64,000 bases of DNA, from assembly GCA_963810615.1 (NCBI GenBank), contig CAWEOA010000001.1, positions 1 through 64,000 of the forward strand. The letters run 5' to 3'. This document shows, in pieces, positions 26,472 to 36,967 of this stretch. The notes under the pieces are model-generated. The model ran no database searches and had not been told where the DNA came from. It saw only the letters and a list, made by a program, of their open reading frames with translations. Within the stretch, counting starts at the first letter, position 1. The number at the start of each line of letters is the position of its first letter. The translations under genes and the position numbers were made by a program. Source of the DNA: JARRQJ01 sp963810615 (GTDB lineage Bacteria > Pseudomonadota > Gammaproteobacteria > DRLM01).

Positions 26472-28264
26472 TGGCGATGCGTGAGTTGAAGGCGACGGTA
26501 ATAATTGCGGTCCTGGCGGTGCTTGCCCTATCCAGCGGATGCAGCAAGAATCACGGTGCCGACGCTCCTGCCGCGGCTCCTCCCGCATATACCATCACTG
26601 TAGCCGCCGATAAGGTTTTCGGCAGCGGCTTACATTTGATTCTTAACGGCAACACAGATGACGATCTGTTTATCGGCAAGAATCAGACCTTCAGGTTCAG
26701 AACCCAGCTGGTGAGTGGCGAGCCATACGACATCACAATAATTCAGCAGCCCACCGATCCGAGTCAAACCTGCACCATGACCAACGGCACCGGCATCGTC
26801 AATGGCAGAAATATCACCGCAGTGGTCACTTGCACCACCAACAAATACACCGTCGGCGGTACGGTTACCGGTCTCGCCGGTCAAGTGATATTGCACAACG
26901 ATGTGCCGAAGAAGCCCTATGATACCTTGACTATCGATGCGAGTGGGCCCTTCGCCTTCGGCAAGGAAGTCACGGATGGGAACAATTACGCTATTTCCAT
27001 CTTTAGACAGCCGAGTGTCCAGACTTGCACGCTCACCCATGCCACCGGCGTCCTCAAGGGGGCGAAGGTGGATAATGTCGCGCTGAGCTGCGAGGATAAC
27101 GTCCCTACCATCTCGGTGAAGAGTGCCAGCGTTGTCGAAGGCGATACCGGGACCGGGACGGGTAATACCTTGGAATTCACCGTGAAGCTCTCTTTGCTGG
27201 CGCGGCAGAATGTCACCGTCGACTATGCCACTTCCGACGGCACGGCTACGCTAGCCGATAACGATTACACCGCCGCCAATGGGACATTGACGATTTATGC
27301 CGGCACCAACAGCAGCATCATAAATGTGCCGGTTGTGGGTGACATCGTCCCGGAAGGGAACGAAAGCTTGACCTTGACGCTTTCCAACCCATTGTTGTTG
27401 ACGAGTTCTACAACCCCTAAGTTACTGAGTTTTAGTGGGGACGATTTCGCGACCGGGACCATCTACAATGATGATGGCGGCGCGCTCAATGATACTGGGA
27501 TTACTCTCTGTGGCGATTACTCTGTCGTGGGGACTAGCAATAACGATCTCGACTGTGCAGTCGTCGGCGCCACACCTACTGCCGATGGAATCGACAGCGA
27601 CGGAGATCCCGTCCCCGCCGGCCAGGATGCCTTGTTCGGTCGCGACGTCACGGCATATGACAACAGTGATGGCCACGCTGGCTTCTCTTTCGAAAAGATT
27701 GGAAGCGATGGTGGTTCCTTGACTACTCAGAATGCCGCATGGAGTAAGGATATTAACGGAATTGACAACGGTACCGAAGCCGCAGGAACTAAATGGTCCT
27801 GCGTGCTGGATCAAACGACCCAACTGATGTGGGAAGTGAAGACTGCCGATCAGGCCCTTCACGATCAGAACGGGACCTATAGCTGGTATGACACTAACAG
27901 TACGACAAATGGCGGTGACCCCGGCACTCCGGACGGGGGGGTATGTGATAAGAATACCTTGACGGCATGTGACACCGAAAAGTTGGTTGCGGCGGTAAAT
28001 TCCGACGGTTTATGCAGTTATTACGATTGGCGCCTACCGACGGTGGAGGAGTTATCGAGTTTGATCGACAGCAGCGTATCCTCGGGCCCGACCATCGATA
28101 CCTTCTGGTTTCCGAATACCATGAACGGGATCTATTGGACCGCGTCGACGTATGCCAGCTACAGCTACTATGCGTGGGGCGTCAATTTCAGTAATGGCGC
28201 TATCATCGGTAATCGGTTGAAGCTGGATAGTAATCATGTGCGCCTGGTGCGCGGCGGACCATGA
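26471..28264 (+). CDS. surface lipoprotein with Calx-beta and C-terminal DUF1566 (Lcl) domains
   Basis: 597 residues; start could also be the ATG at 26477. The lipobox is LSSGC (about residue 24). Two related beta-rich units follow (about 40-125 and 128-212), each ending in a Cys-containing strand such as TCTMTNGTGIVNGRNITAVV. A Calx-beta domain spans about 215-340 (ISVKSASVVEGDTG...DGTATLADNDYTAANGTLTI). The C-terminal DUF1566 domain (about 440-597) has TTQLMWEVKTAD, YYDWRLPTVEELSSLID, GIYWTASTY and ends HVRLVRGGP. DUF1566 belongs to the C-type-lectin-like fold group used for ligand binding. Role is likely adhesion or surface recognition. The next gene carries the same terminal domain. Confidence 0.82.
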   Translation: MAMRELKATVIIAVLAVLALSSGCSKNHGADAPAAAPPAYTITVAADKVFGSGLHLILNGNTDDDLFIGKNQTFRFRTQLVSGEPYDITIIQQPTDPSQTCTMTNGTGIVNGRNITAVVTCTTNKYTVGGTVTGLAGQVILHNDVPKKPYDTLTIDASGPFAFGKEVTDGNNYAISIFRQPSVQTCTLTHATGVLKGAKVDNVALSCEDNVPTISVKSASVVEGDTGTGTGNTLEFTVKLSLLARQNVTVDYATSDGTATLADNDYTAANGTLTIYAGTNSSIINVPVVGDIVPEGNESLTLTLSNPLLLTSSTTPKLLSFSGDDFATGTIYNDDGGALNDTGITLCGDYSVVGTSNNDLDCAVVGATPTADGIDSDGDPVPAGQDALFGRDVTAYDNSDGHAGFSFEKIGSDGGSLTTQNAAWSKDINGIDNGTEAAGTKWSCVLDQTTQLMWEVKTADQALHDQNGTYSWYDTNSTTNGGDPGTPDGGVCDKNTLTACDTEKLVAAVNSDGLCSYYDWRLPTVEELSSLIDSSVSSGPTIDTFWFPNTMNGIYWTASTYASYSYYAWGVNFSNGAIIGNRLKLDSNHVRLVRGGP

Positions 28265-28322
28265 GTGTTTGCCGTCACCGGGTTTAGTTGCCGGCGGATA
28301 AAAGACGAAGGAGACATCGTTA

Positions 28323-29957
28323 ATGTCTGATATACGTTTCGCCATTCTGTGGGTGTTTTTGCTGAGCCTGAGCGCGGCGCCGGCCATGGCGGCGCAGAGC
28401 TGCAATGCCAATATCACGCCAACGGCGCCGAACGGCCGCTATGTTGACCCGGGCGCCGGTAAGGCGCAATGCTGGGGTTCCAATGCCAATGGCCAGTTGG
28501 GCAATGGCTCGGCGGTCGATTCCACCACGCCCGTCACCGTGAGCGGGATAAGTAACGCTATGACCCTTGGTGCGGGGCAGGGTCACAGTTGCGCGCTGCT
28601 GGTTGACGGGACGGTCCAATGTTGGGGATGGAACGCCTATGGAGAATTGGGCGATGGCACGACCACCGATTCCTTCACGCCGATTACCGTAAACGGACTC
28701 ACTGCTAATGTTGCGTCGCTGGCCGTGGGACGCGAACACAGTTGCGCTCGACTCGCCAATGGAACTGTGCAGTGTTGGGGCCTGAACAGCGACGGTCAGC
28801 TGGGCGATGGCACCAATGTTTATGATGCTTCCTTGCCTCCTGTTACGGTTTACGGCATCACGACCGCCGTTGCGGTTGCGGCGGGAGACTACCACAGCTG
28901 CGCAGTGCTGGCTGATAAAAGTGTGTGGTGCTGGGGGCGGAACGACAATGGTCAATTGGGGAATAACAGCATCATTGCCGCCTGGGCACCCGTTCAGGCC
29001 GGGATCGGTAGCATAAGCACCGCCACGGCAGTTGCGGCGGGAGGTTCCCACAGCTGCGCGCGGCTGGAGGACGGCAGGGTAGAGTGCTGGGGATTGAACA
29101 GCAGCGGCCAGTTGGGCGATGACACGAAGAACGAATCTCATATACCCGTCTATGTCCGCGGGATAGCCACTGCGACCGCGATAGCGGTGGGGAACGCGCA
29201 CAGTTGCGCGCTGCTCAGCGACAAAACGGTGAAATGTTGGGGACAAAACAACTATGGGCAATTGGGCAATAGCTTGACGACAAATTCTTCTACCCCGGTT
29301 ATGGTGAGCGGAATCACCGATGCCGTGGAGATTGCGGCCAGCGGTGACTATAGTTGCGCAAGGCTGTCCGATAGCATCTCCGATGGCAAGATTGAATGCT
29401 GGGGATTCAACGCCGACGGTCAGCTGGGGAATGGCAGGACCGACAATTCTTCCGTTCCCGTGTTCGTGAGCGGAATCACCAAGGCCGGATCGATCGCCGT
29501 GGGAGGCACGCATAGTTGCGCGCGCTTATCCATAAATACGGGCGCCCTGCTCGATACCAGCACGGGCCTGATGTGGAAGAGGTGTTCCGAGGGGGGGCAG
29601 GCCTGGGATGCGGTCAATGAAGTCTGCGTAGGCGTTGCCACTCCCTATACCTGGAAGGAGGCGCTGAAGCGTGCGCAAGATGTCAATAACGGGGTTAACG
29701 GCGCCGATAATCTGCAGAAAAGCGGTTGGCGGTTGCCGAATCGCAATGAGCTGGCGTCCCTGGTGGAGCACCAGTGCAGTAGTCCGGCAATCAACGCCGC
29801 GCTCTTTCCCAGTACGGTTGCCACGTCTTATTGGTCCTCATCACCGAATGCCGCTAATGCGCAGCAGGCATGGTCTGTGGATTTCAGTGACGGGCGGGTC
29901 AGCGGCGTGGCGAAGACCGGCAGTGCTTATGTGCGCATGGTTCGTGGTGGGAAGTGA
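28323..29957 (+). CDS. exported RCC1-repeat propeller with C-terminal DUF1566 domain
   Basis: 544 residues with a signal peptide (FAILWVFLLSLSAAPAMA, cleavage near AMA-AQ). Seven RCC1-type repeats run from about residue 48 to 400, each with CWGxNxxGQLGxG and HSCAxL, enough for a closed seven-bladed propeller; the paired Cys of each blade suggest disulfides outside the cytoplasm. The last 140 residues are a DUF1566 domain (TGLMWKRCSEGGQAWDA, GWRLPNRNELASLVEHQC, SYWSSSPN, VRMVRGGK). It lies 58 bases after another DUF1566 protein, probably in one unit. Extracellular RCC1 proteins of this kind are uncharacterised as a rule. Confidence 0.85.
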   Translation: MSDIRFAILWVFLLSLSAAPAMAAQSCNANITPTAPNGRYVDPGAGKAQCWGSNANGQLGNGSAVDSTTPVTVSGISNAMTLGAGQGHSCALLVDGTVQCWGWNAYGELGDGTTTDSFTPITVNGLTANVASLAVGREHSCARLANGTVQCWGLNSDGQLGDGTNVYDASLPPVTVYGITTAVAVAAGDYHSCAVLADKSVWCWGRNDNGQLGNNSIIAAWAPVQAGIGSISTATAVAAGGSHSCARLEDGRVECWGLNSSGQLGDDTKNESHIPVYVRGIATATAIAVGNAHSCALLSDKTVKCWGQNNYGQLGNSLTTNSSTPVMVSGITDAVEIAASGDYSCARLSDSISDGKIECWGFNADGQLGNGRTDNSSVPVFVSGITKAGSIAVGGTHSCARLSINTGALLDTSTGLMWKRCSEGGQAWDAVNEVCVGVATPYTWKEALKRAQDVNNGVNGADNLQKSGWRLPNRNELASLVEHQCSSPAINAALFPSTVATSYWSSSPNAANAQQAWSVDFSDGRVSGVAKTGSAYVRMVRGGK

Positions 29958-30040
29958 TACCGGTGAGTAACGTTCAGGGGTAAGGAAATAACATTTCCAT
30001 TTTGTGCCATCGCATGAGCACAGCGGCGTGACGGGTTGCC

Positions 30041-30793
30041 TTAGTTCTGATTCATTCCCTGCAATGAGGTGATCTGCATCACCAGATTACTGCCGTCGGT
30101 ATCCTGTTGTTCCAGCCGCACAGGGAGATAGGAGAATTGCGGTGCGCACCATACCGTGGTGTCGCGCTTATCGCCGATCCGTTGGATGCGCACGGTTTTC
30201 ACCTTGCCCATGGCCGTGTTGAGCGTTTCCTCGCCCTCGATCTCGAATTTGTAATCCTTCAATTTGCCGCCGTCGGCGATCTTGTATTCCAAATCCTTTT
30301 TGCCTTTCAGCAGGTCGTACATGATGGCCAGTTGATAGACCAGCTTGTCCTGGGCGTCGGGCGGAATCTCCATGCGCCAGGGGTCGCCGTCGATGTTGTT
30401 GGTGACGATGTGGCGTTGCCAGTCGAATGTGAGGTTGACGTTGCGGGTCTTGTTGCCGCCGTGGCGGTTGTAGACGTATTCCAGCGGACGGATGTGCGTA
30501 CCGTCGAAGGACCACTTGCTGTATTCGTCGATACGGTCCTTGACGAACCAGGCGATGAAGCCGGTGGCCTGAGTGGTCGAAGCGTAAATATATGTACCGT
30601 CCTTGGCGGTGGTGAGAGAGCGCGTCGAGACGCCCAGGGTGATACCGTTGCGCTTGAGGATGTATTGGGCATTGAACATGGGCAATGGATTTTCCTCCGC
30701 GCCCTGCGCGCTCGCCCAGCTCAAGATTGCCGCCAGCGCCGCCCAGACCAGTCGGCGGCTAAGAGATTTGTCTGTCATTTCGTTCCGTATCAC
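30041..30793 (-). CDS. DUF3108 periplasmic protein
   Basis: 250 residues if read from the GTG at 30793, which overlaps the purN stop (GTGA); an ATG at 30778 (MTDKSLSRRLVWAALAAILS) gives 245 and fits the signal peptide better. The mature domain is beta-rich, with FNAQYILKRNGITLGVSTRS and WCAPQFSYLPVRLEQQDTDG, as in DUF3108 proteins. Function unknown; an envelope or lipid-related role is often assumed. It is the third gene of a purM-purN-DUF3108 chain linked by short overlaps. Confidence 0.85.
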   Translation of the reverse strand: MIRNEMTDKSLSRRLVWAALAAILSWASAQGAEENPLPMFNAQYILKRNGITLGVSTRSLTTAKDGTYIYASTTQATGFIAWFVKDRIDEYSKWSFDGTHIRPLEYVYNRHGGNKTRNVNLTFDWQRHIVTNNIDGDPWRMEIPPDAQDKLVYQLAIMYDLLKGKKDLEYKIADGGKLKDYKFEIEGEETLNTAMGKVKTVRIQRIGDKRDTTVWCAPQFSYLPVRLEQQDTDGSNLVMQITSLQGMNQN

Positions 30794-31455
30794 GCCGCCT
30801 CCCCGGAGAGCGGTGCGGCGAGCGGACTGCCGTCAAATAGGATCTGATGATCGTGGAGCTGCAGGCGGCCTTCCGCGAACCAGCGGAGCACGCGCGGATA
30901 GAGGCGGTGTTCCGCGTCCTGCACGCGGGCGGCGAGCGTATCCGCATCGTCACCGGCCAAAATCGGGATCTTGTTCTGGATGATCACCGGTCCGCCGTCC
31001 AGCTCGGCGGTGACGAAGTGAATGCTGAGGCCGTGTTCGGTGACGCCGGCCGCCAGGGCGCGGCGGTGGGTATCCAGTCCGCGGAAGGCGGGCAGCAGCG
31101 AGGGATGGACGTTAAGCATCCTGCCATGATAATGGCTGACGAAAGCCGGGCTGAGGATGCGCATGAATCCCGCCAGCACCACCAGTGCCGGCTGATAGGC
31201 GTCGATGGCCGTTTGCAGCGCAGCATCGAAACTGTCGCGGTCGGCAAAGCGGCTGTGATCGATCACCACCGTGGGAATGTCGGCGCGTCGCGCCCGTTCC
31301 AGTCCCAGGGCCTGCGGGCGGTTGCTGATCACGGCACGGATGGTCGCGGGTAATTCCCCGCGGTGTATGGTATCGATGATGGCTTGCAGATTGCTGCCGT
31401 TGCCGGAGATGAGCACTACGATCGGCAACGGTGCGGCGTCGTGGACATCCGTCAT
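30790..31455 (-). CDS. purN: phosphoribosylglycinamide formyltransferase
   Basis: Transfers a formyl group from 10-formyl-THF to GAR, third step of purine synthesis. 221 residues. [13 protein letters not shown] binds substrate phosphate; the catalytic His is in [11 protein letters not shown] and the Asp in [12 protein letters not shown]. Its start overlaps the purM stop by four bases (ATGA). Confidence 0.97.
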   Translation of the reverse strand: MTDVHDAAPLPIVVLISGNGSNLQAIIDTIHRGELPATIRAVISNRPQALGLERARRADIPTVVIDHSRFADRDSFDAALQTAIDAYQPALVVLAGFMRILSPAFVSHYHGRMLNVHPSLLPAFRGLDTHRRALAAGVTEHGLSIHFVTAELDGGPVIIQNKIPILAGDDADTLAARVQDAEHRLYPRVLRWFAEGRLQLHDHQILFDGSPLAAPLSGEAA

Positions 31456-32513
31456 GAATCACTGAGTAAAACGGGGTCTTCCGTGCCGCCGCGCGCCGCG
31501 ACTTCACCGATGCGCCATACGGTCTCACCATGCTGCCGTAATATTTGCATGGCCTTATCGGCGTGTTCGGGTCGCACGCACACGATCATGCCGATGCCGC
31601 AGTTGAAGGTGCGGTACATTTCGGCGGCGGCGATAGCGCCGCTGTCTTGCAGCCAGTCGAACACCGGCGGACGCGTCCAGGCGTTGATGTGAATGATCGC
31701 CTTGGCGGTGTCGGGCAGTACCCGCGGCAGATTTTCCACGATACCGCCGCCGGTGATGTGGGCCAGGGCCGACACCGGCAGTTCGGCGATCAAGGCCAGC
31801 AGGGATTTTACGTAGATGCGGGTCGGTTCCAGCAGGGTGTCGCCCAGGCTGCGGCCATGGAAATCACGCCCAAGATCCGCCTTGGTGACCTCGATGACCT
31901 TGCGGATCAGGGAATAGCCGTTGGAGTGAGGACCCGAAGAGGCCAAGCCCAGCAGCACGTCCCCGTCCTGCACGCGGCTGCCGTCGATGATGCGTTCTTT
32001 TTCCACCACGCCGACGCAGAAGCCGGCCAGGTCGTAATCCTCGCCGTGGTACATGCCGGGCATCTCGGCGGTCTCGCCGCCCACCAGGGCGGCACCCGCC
32101 AGTTCGCAACCGCGGCCGATGCCGCTCACTACCGCCGCCGCCACCTCGACATCGAGCTTGCCGGTGGCGTAGTAGTCGAGAAAGAACAAAGGTTCCGCGC
32201 CCGCCACGATGATGTCGTTGGCGCACATGGCCACCAGGTCGATACCGATGGTGTCGTGTTTACCCAGTTGCATGGCCAGTTTCAACTTGGTGCCGACGCC
32301 GTCGGTGCCCGACACCAGTATCGGTTGGCGGTAACGATCCATCGGGATCTCGAATAAGGCGCCGAAGCCGCCGATGCCTCCCAATAATCCGGCGCGCCGC
32401 GTGCGCGCCGCGATAGGTTTGATACGGTCTACCAAACGTTCGCCGGCATCGATGTCGACGCCGGAGTCGCGATAACTCAACCCGGAAGAGGGGGACTGGT
32501 CGCTGTTAGTCAT
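31452..32513 (-). CDS. purM: phosphoribosylformylglycinamidine cyclo-ligase
   Basis: Closes the imidazole ring to give AIR, using ATP. 353 residues. Signature segments are [60 protein letters not shown] and [17 protein letters not shown]. It is the first gene of the purMN-DUF3108 unit and is divergent from the DUF2066 gene across about 130 bases. Confidence 0.97.
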   Translation of the reverse strand: MTNSDQSPSSGLSYRDSGVDIDAGERLVDRIKPIAARTRRAGLLGGIGGFGALFEIPMDRYRQPILVSGTDGVGTKLKLAMQLGKHDTIGIDLVAMCANDIIVAGAEPLFFLDYYATGKLDVEVAAAVVSGIGRGCELAGAALVGGETAEMPGMYHGEDYDLAGFCVGVVEKERIIDGSRVQDGDVLLGLASSGPHSNGYSLIRKVIEVTKADLGRDFHGRSLGDTLLEPTRIYVKSLLALIAELPVSALAHITGGGIVENLPRVLPDTAKAIIHINAWTRPPVFDWLQDSGAIAAAEMYRTFNCGIGMIVCVRPEHADKAMQILRQHGETVWRIGEVAARGGTEDPVLLSDS

Positions 32514-32643
32514 GATGAGTGTTTGAAACCGCTTTCTAGTTAAGTCTGCGTATTGTAACGATAAGCGTAGAGATTGTCCTCGCTTGCATCACTTTCCTTT
32601 CTATAAACGTGTATTATTCTTCGCTAAGTCCCTGGAGGGGTTA

Positions 32644-33813
32644 ATGAGTTTTAAGGTGGTTTGTATGACGAGGTTTTTCGCGGTGTGGGCATGCCTGGCA
32701 ACGGTCCTGGCGGCGAGTGGCGCCGTAGGGGCCGTGGAAGTGCCGGGACTGTATGAAGCGGAAGTGCCGGTAAGCGGGCAGAGCACGGCGGAGCGGGTGG
32801 CCGCCAGTCGTACCGCCCTGGAAGAGGTGTTGGTCAAGGTCAGCGGCAATGCGGACGTCGCCCATCTACCGCAACTCGAACCGCTGCTCAGCCAGGCGGA
32901 ACAATGGGTACAACGCTACCAATACCGCGCCGCGCCGCCGCCTGCGGCCGGGACCACGCCCCCGCCGCCTGCGGATGAGGCGGCGGCACCCACGCAGTTG
33001 TTGTGGGAAAGTTTTGACAGGCAGACCATCAATCAACGTTTATACGATGCCGGCGTTTCGGTGTGGGGGATCAACCGACCCTCCACTTTGCTGTGGTTGG
33101 CCATCGGCGACGGCGGAGACCGCTATCTGGTCGGCGGTGATAATCGCCCCGACGTACAGGCCGCGGTTACCACTCAAGCTCGTCGGCGGGGACTGCCCCT
33201 CAACGTGCCGTTGCTGGATTTGCAGGATCAAGGCGCTTTGGCGGTGGCCGACGTATGGGGTGATTTCTCCGATGTGATTGCCAAGGCTTCGGAACGCTAT
33301 CAGCCCGATGCCATCCTGGTGGGCCGGGTGTATCAAGTAGCGGCGGATCAGTGGCAGAGCCACTGGACCTTGTATCACCGCGGCTCGATGAGCAGCTGGG
33401 ACTCGGCACAGGGTTCGCAGGATGACGTCATTGCGGCCGGGATCGCCGGGGCTACCGAACAATTCGCCAAGCGCTACGCATTAGATTTGACTCCAGGCGT
33501 CGCCAATAGCGTATTGATGAGTATAGAAAACGTGGCCTCTCTGGCGGACTATGCGCGGGTGATGAATTACCTGCAATCGCTGGATCCGGTCGCCGATGTG
33601 CAGGTCGCGCGGATAGAGGGGCCCAAGGTGAGTTTTCGTATCAAGGTGCGCGGCCAGCCCCATGGACTGATTCAAACCTTGGCGCTGGGTAAGACCCTGG
33701 TGGCGGTGGCGCCGCAAACCGCTGATGGCGCATCCATGACCTCTACGGCGGAGGGTGATCAGGGGGATGGTTCCCCGGCTGCCGAGGAATACCGCTACCG
33801 GATAGCGCCGTGA
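32644..33813 (+). CDS. DUF2066 exported protein
   Basis: 389 residues from the ATG at 32644, preceded by GGAGG; a longer frame from 32584 lacks such a site. The signal peptide covers about 1-30 (VWACLATVLAASGAVGA). The start of the mature protein, LYEAEVPVSGQSTAERVAAS, and the stretch TALEEVLVKVSGNADVAHLP mark the DUF2066 family. A Pro-rich linker at about 100-115 separates two parts. Function unknown. In gammaproteobacteria it is commonly found between purM and hda, as here. The next gene overlaps its stop (GTGA). Confidence 0.85.
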   Translation: MSFKVVCMTRFFAVWACLATVLAASGAVGAVEVPGLYEAEVPVSGQSTAERVAASRTALEEVLVKVSGNADVAHLPQLEPLLSQAEQWVQRYQYRAAPPPAAGTTPPPPADEAAAPTQLLWESFDRQTINQRLYDAGVSVWGINRPSTLLWLAIGDGGDRYLVGGDNRPDVQAAVTTQARRRGLPLNVPLLDLQDQGALAVADVWGDFSDVIAKASERYQPDAILVGRVYQVAADQWQSHWTLYHRGSMSSWDSAQGSQDDVIAAGIAGATEQFAKRYALDLTPGVANSVLMSIENVASLADYARVMNYLQSLDPVADVQVARIEGPKVSFRIKVRGQPHGLIQTLALGKTLVAVAPQTADGASMTSTAEGDQGDGSPAAEEYRYRIAP

Positions 33814-34373
33814 GAGCTAGGGATATCCCTAATGCCCTCAGCATGCTGCGGATGAGCCTGGCCATCCCCAGCGCCATATTATTGCTCCAGGGGTGGTACA
33901 AGGCGGCCTTGCTGATCTTCCTGGTCGCCGGTTTGTCCGATGCCCTCGACGGTTATTTGGCCAAGCGTTTTGAGTGGCGCAGCCGGTTGGGGTCCATCCT
34001 GGATCCCTTGGCGGACAAGATCCTGTTGGTGACCAATCTCGTCGTGATGGGCTGGTTGGGCTGGCTGCCGGTGTGGCTGGTGGCTGCGGTCATCGGCCGC
34101 GATGTCATCGTGGTCAGCGGGGCGTGGATCTATCATAAGCGGGTGAGCCAATATGAGGTGGCGCCGACCATGGCCAGTAAGGTCAATACCACCGCGCAGA
34201 TCGTGCTGGTGGTCGTGGTGGTGGTTTCGCTCGGGTTGTTTTCCCTGCCGGCTTGGATCGTTGATTCATTGGTCTACGCGGTATTGGTGACTACGGTGTG
34301 GAGCGGTGTGGATTATGTGTGGACCTGGGGTTTGCAGGCCTATCGGGCGCGTTCTCACCGTGGGCATGAATGA
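33810..34373 (+). CDS. CDP-alcohol phosphatidyltransferase family membrane protein
   Basis: 187 residues from a GTG overlapping the upstream stop. Five or six membrane helices. The CDP-alcohol motif is DALDGYLAKRFEWRSRLG followed by SILDPLADK: the four Asp residues are in place, but the usual Arg of DGxxAR is Lys. Family members make phosphatidylglycerophosphate, cardiolipin or related lipids from CDP-diacylglycerol; the acceptor alcohol is not clear. It overlaps the AI-2E gene downstream by four bases. Confidence 0.88.
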   Translation: MRARDIPNALSMLRMSLAIPSAILLLQGWYKAALLIFLVAGLSDALDGYLAKRFEWRSRLGSILDPLADKILLVTNLVVMGWLGWLPVWLVAAVIGRDVIVVSGAWIYHKRVSQYEVAPTMASKVNTTAQIVLVVVVVVSLGLFSLPAWIVDSLVYAVLVTTVWSGVDYVWTWGLQAYRARSHRGHE

Positions 34374-35449
34374 GGGAACGGGTACGCATGACTGATACCC
34401 AAAAAGGACTATTGCTGGTCGGGCTGGTCGCGACGGCGGTATTGCTCTATTTGTTGGCGCCGGTGCTGACGCCGTTTCTGGTGGGCGCGGGCCTGGCCTA
34501 TCTCGGTGATCCCTTGGCGGACTGGCTGGAGGCGCGGCGCCTGTCGCGCACGGCGGCGGTGGTGATCGTCTTCAGTGTCATGTTATTGGTGGTGGTCGTG
34601 GCGGTAGCGGTGTTGCTGCCCTTATTGCAACATCAGCTTCTGGTCTTCGCCGCCAAGTTGCCGGACTACGTGGATTGGTTTCAAGGCCACGCCTTGCCCT
34701 GGATACAGACGCGCTTGGGCATGGCCGAGCAGAGTCTGGACATCGGCAGTATCAAGCAGACCTTGCTCGGCCACTGGCAGCAGCTGGGCGGTGTCGGCGC
34801 GCAGATCGTGGCGGCGGTCACCCGCTCCTGGCTGGCCATGCTGGGCTGGCTGGCCAATCTGGTATTAATTCCCCTGGTGACCTTTTATTTGCTGCGCGAT
34901 TGGGATACATCCTTGCAGCGCATCGGCGAGTTGCTGCCGCGCCGTATCGCACCGGTAGTGACGCGCCTCGCCAAGGATTGCGACCTGGTACTGGGTCATT
35001 TCCTGCGCGGCCAGTTGTCGGTGATGCTGGCGCTGGCGGTGGTGTATTCCCTGGGTCTGTGGTGGGTGGGGATAGAGCTGGCGCTTTTGATCGGTCTGTT
35101 CGCCGGCATGGTGAGTTTTGTCCCTTATCTGGGCTTTATTCTCGGCGTGGCGGCGGCGGGTATCGCGGCCTTGGTGCAGTTTCATGATGCGCTGCACGTG
35201 TTGCAGGTGGTTCTGGTCTTTGGTGTCGGTCAGGTGCTGGAGAGTTTTGTGTTTACACCGTTTTTATTGGGCGACCGCATCGGACTGCACCCCTTGGGCG
35301 TGATCTTCGCCATCATGGTGGGCGGACAATTGTTCGGTTTCGTCGGCGTATTGCTGGCCTTGCCGACGGCGGCGGTGATCGGCGTCTTGCTGCGTTACGC
35401 CCATGAGCGTTATATGAGCAGCGAACTGTATTCCGGGCAGGATTCCTGA
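34370..35449 (+). CDS. AI-2E/PerM-family membrane transporter
   Basis: 359 residues from the ATG that overlaps the previous stop (ATGA), or 353 from the ATG at 34388. About eight membrane helices, arranged as an N-terminal pair (LLLVGLVATAVLLYLLAPVL), a soluble segment (about 85-145), and a C-terminal set containing PYLGFILGVAAAGIAALVQF and GVIFAIMVGGQLFGFVGVLL. Characterised relatives export AI-2 or act as Na+/H+ antiporters; the substrate here is unknown. Placement before hda is conserved in gammaproteobacteria. Confidence 0.9.
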   Translation: MRERVRMTDTQKGLLLVGLVATAVLLYLLAPVLTPFLVGAGLAYLGDPLADWLEARRLSRTAAVVIVFSVMLLVVVVAVAVLLPLLQHQLLVFAAKLPDYVDWFQGHALPWIQTRLGMAEQSLDIGSIKQTLLGHWQQLGGVGAQIVAAVTRSWLAMLGWLANLVLIPLVTFYLLRDWDTSLQRIGELLPRRIAPVVTRLAKDCDLVLGHFLRGQLSVMLALAVVYSLGLWWVGIELALLIGLFAGMVSFVPYLGFILGVAAAGIAALVQFHDALHVLQVVLVFGVGQVLESFVFTPFLLGDRIGLHPLGVIFAIMVGGQLFGFVGVLLALPTAAVIGVLLRYAHERYMSSELYSGQDS

Positions 35450-35450
35450 G

Positions 35451-36173
35451 GTGGCCGCTGCGAAAGGCGACGCCGTGACGCGCTACACCCAACTGCCGCT
35501 GGGCGTGCGCTTGCGGGAAGCGGCGACCTTTGCCAATTATTATCCGGGCGTCAATCAGCAAGCCGTGAATTTGTTGCAGGCCAGCGTCACCACCGAGCGT
35601 GAGTTCATTTATTTGTGGGGCGGGCACGGCAGCGGCAAGACCCACTTGCTGCAGGCGGTGTGTCATCTGGTCAGTGCCCGGCGACATCCCCTGGCGTATT
35701 TCCCACTGCGCGAGATGGCGGCATTGTCCGTGGAAGTCCTGGACGGCGTCGAGCAACTGCCGTTGGTGATCGTGGACGATATCGATGCCGTTGCCGGGCA
35801 GGCGGACTGGGAGAGGGGCTTGTTTCATCTCTACAACCGCATCGGCGAGCAAGGCGGGCGGCTGATCATGGCGGGTGCCCAAAGTCCCGCCGCGATCGGG
35901 ATCGTGCTGCCGGACCTGCGCACCCGTCTGGCGGCGGGTCTGGTGCTGCAGTTGCGCGCGCTCACTGATCAGGATAAGGCCGAGGCCCTGCGTCTGCAGG
36001 CCCGGCAGCGGGGTTTGGAGATGCCGGAGGAGGTGGCGGGATATCTGTTACGGCGCTGTTCCCGTGACATGACGGCGCTGTTCGAGTTGCTGGAGACCTT
36101 GGATCAGGCCTCTCTGGCCGCACAGCGTAAGTTGACCGTTCCCTTCGTCAAAGAGGTCTTGCAGTACAGCTGA
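35451..36173 (+). CDS. hda: DnaA regulatory inactivator Hda
   Basis: 240 residues from a GTG at 35451; a GTG at 35475 with AAAGG before it gives 232 and fits E. coli Hda better. An AAA+ protein related to DnaA domain III. With ADP and the beta clamp it triggers DnaA-ATP hydrolysis to stop over-initiation. Walker A is GHGSGKTHLLQAVCH and Walker B is LPLVIVDDIDAV; the C-terminal lid has CSRDMTALFELLETLDQASL. The N-terminal TQLPLGVRL is the likely clamp-binding peptide (QLxLxV/L). Confidence 0.93.
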   Translation: MAAAKGDAVTRYTQLPLGVRLREAATFANYYPGVNQQAVNLLQASVTTEREFIYLWGGHGSGKTHLLQAVCHLVSARRHPLAYFPLREMAALSVEVLDGVEQLPLVIVDDIDAVAGQADWERGLFHLYNRIGEQGGRLIMAGAQSPAAIGIVLPDLRTRLAAGLVLQLRALTDQDKAEALRLQARQRGLEMPEEVAGYLLRRCSRDMTALFELLETLDQASLAAQRKLTVPFVKEVLQYS

Positions 36174-36204
36174 TGTCCCGACGCCGTCAGGCCAATCGGC
36201 GGTT

Positions 36205-36888
<684 letters not shown>

Positions 36889-36967
36889 GTTCAAGATTAA
36901 ATTTTTCTTAGAGTACAGCGAGTTTTTGTGTGTTTAGAGCTGAAGGGTGTCTCCGGGGTACATGCTG

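Noticed and set aside
28320..29513. 397-codon minus-strand frame with repeats
   Set aside because: The apparent repeats are the reverse of the RCC1 repeats in the plus-strand gene.
36174..36204. Terminator hairpin between hda and wrbA
   Set aside because: Only a five-base CGCCG/CGGCG stem with a ten-base loop and three Ts; too weak to call.
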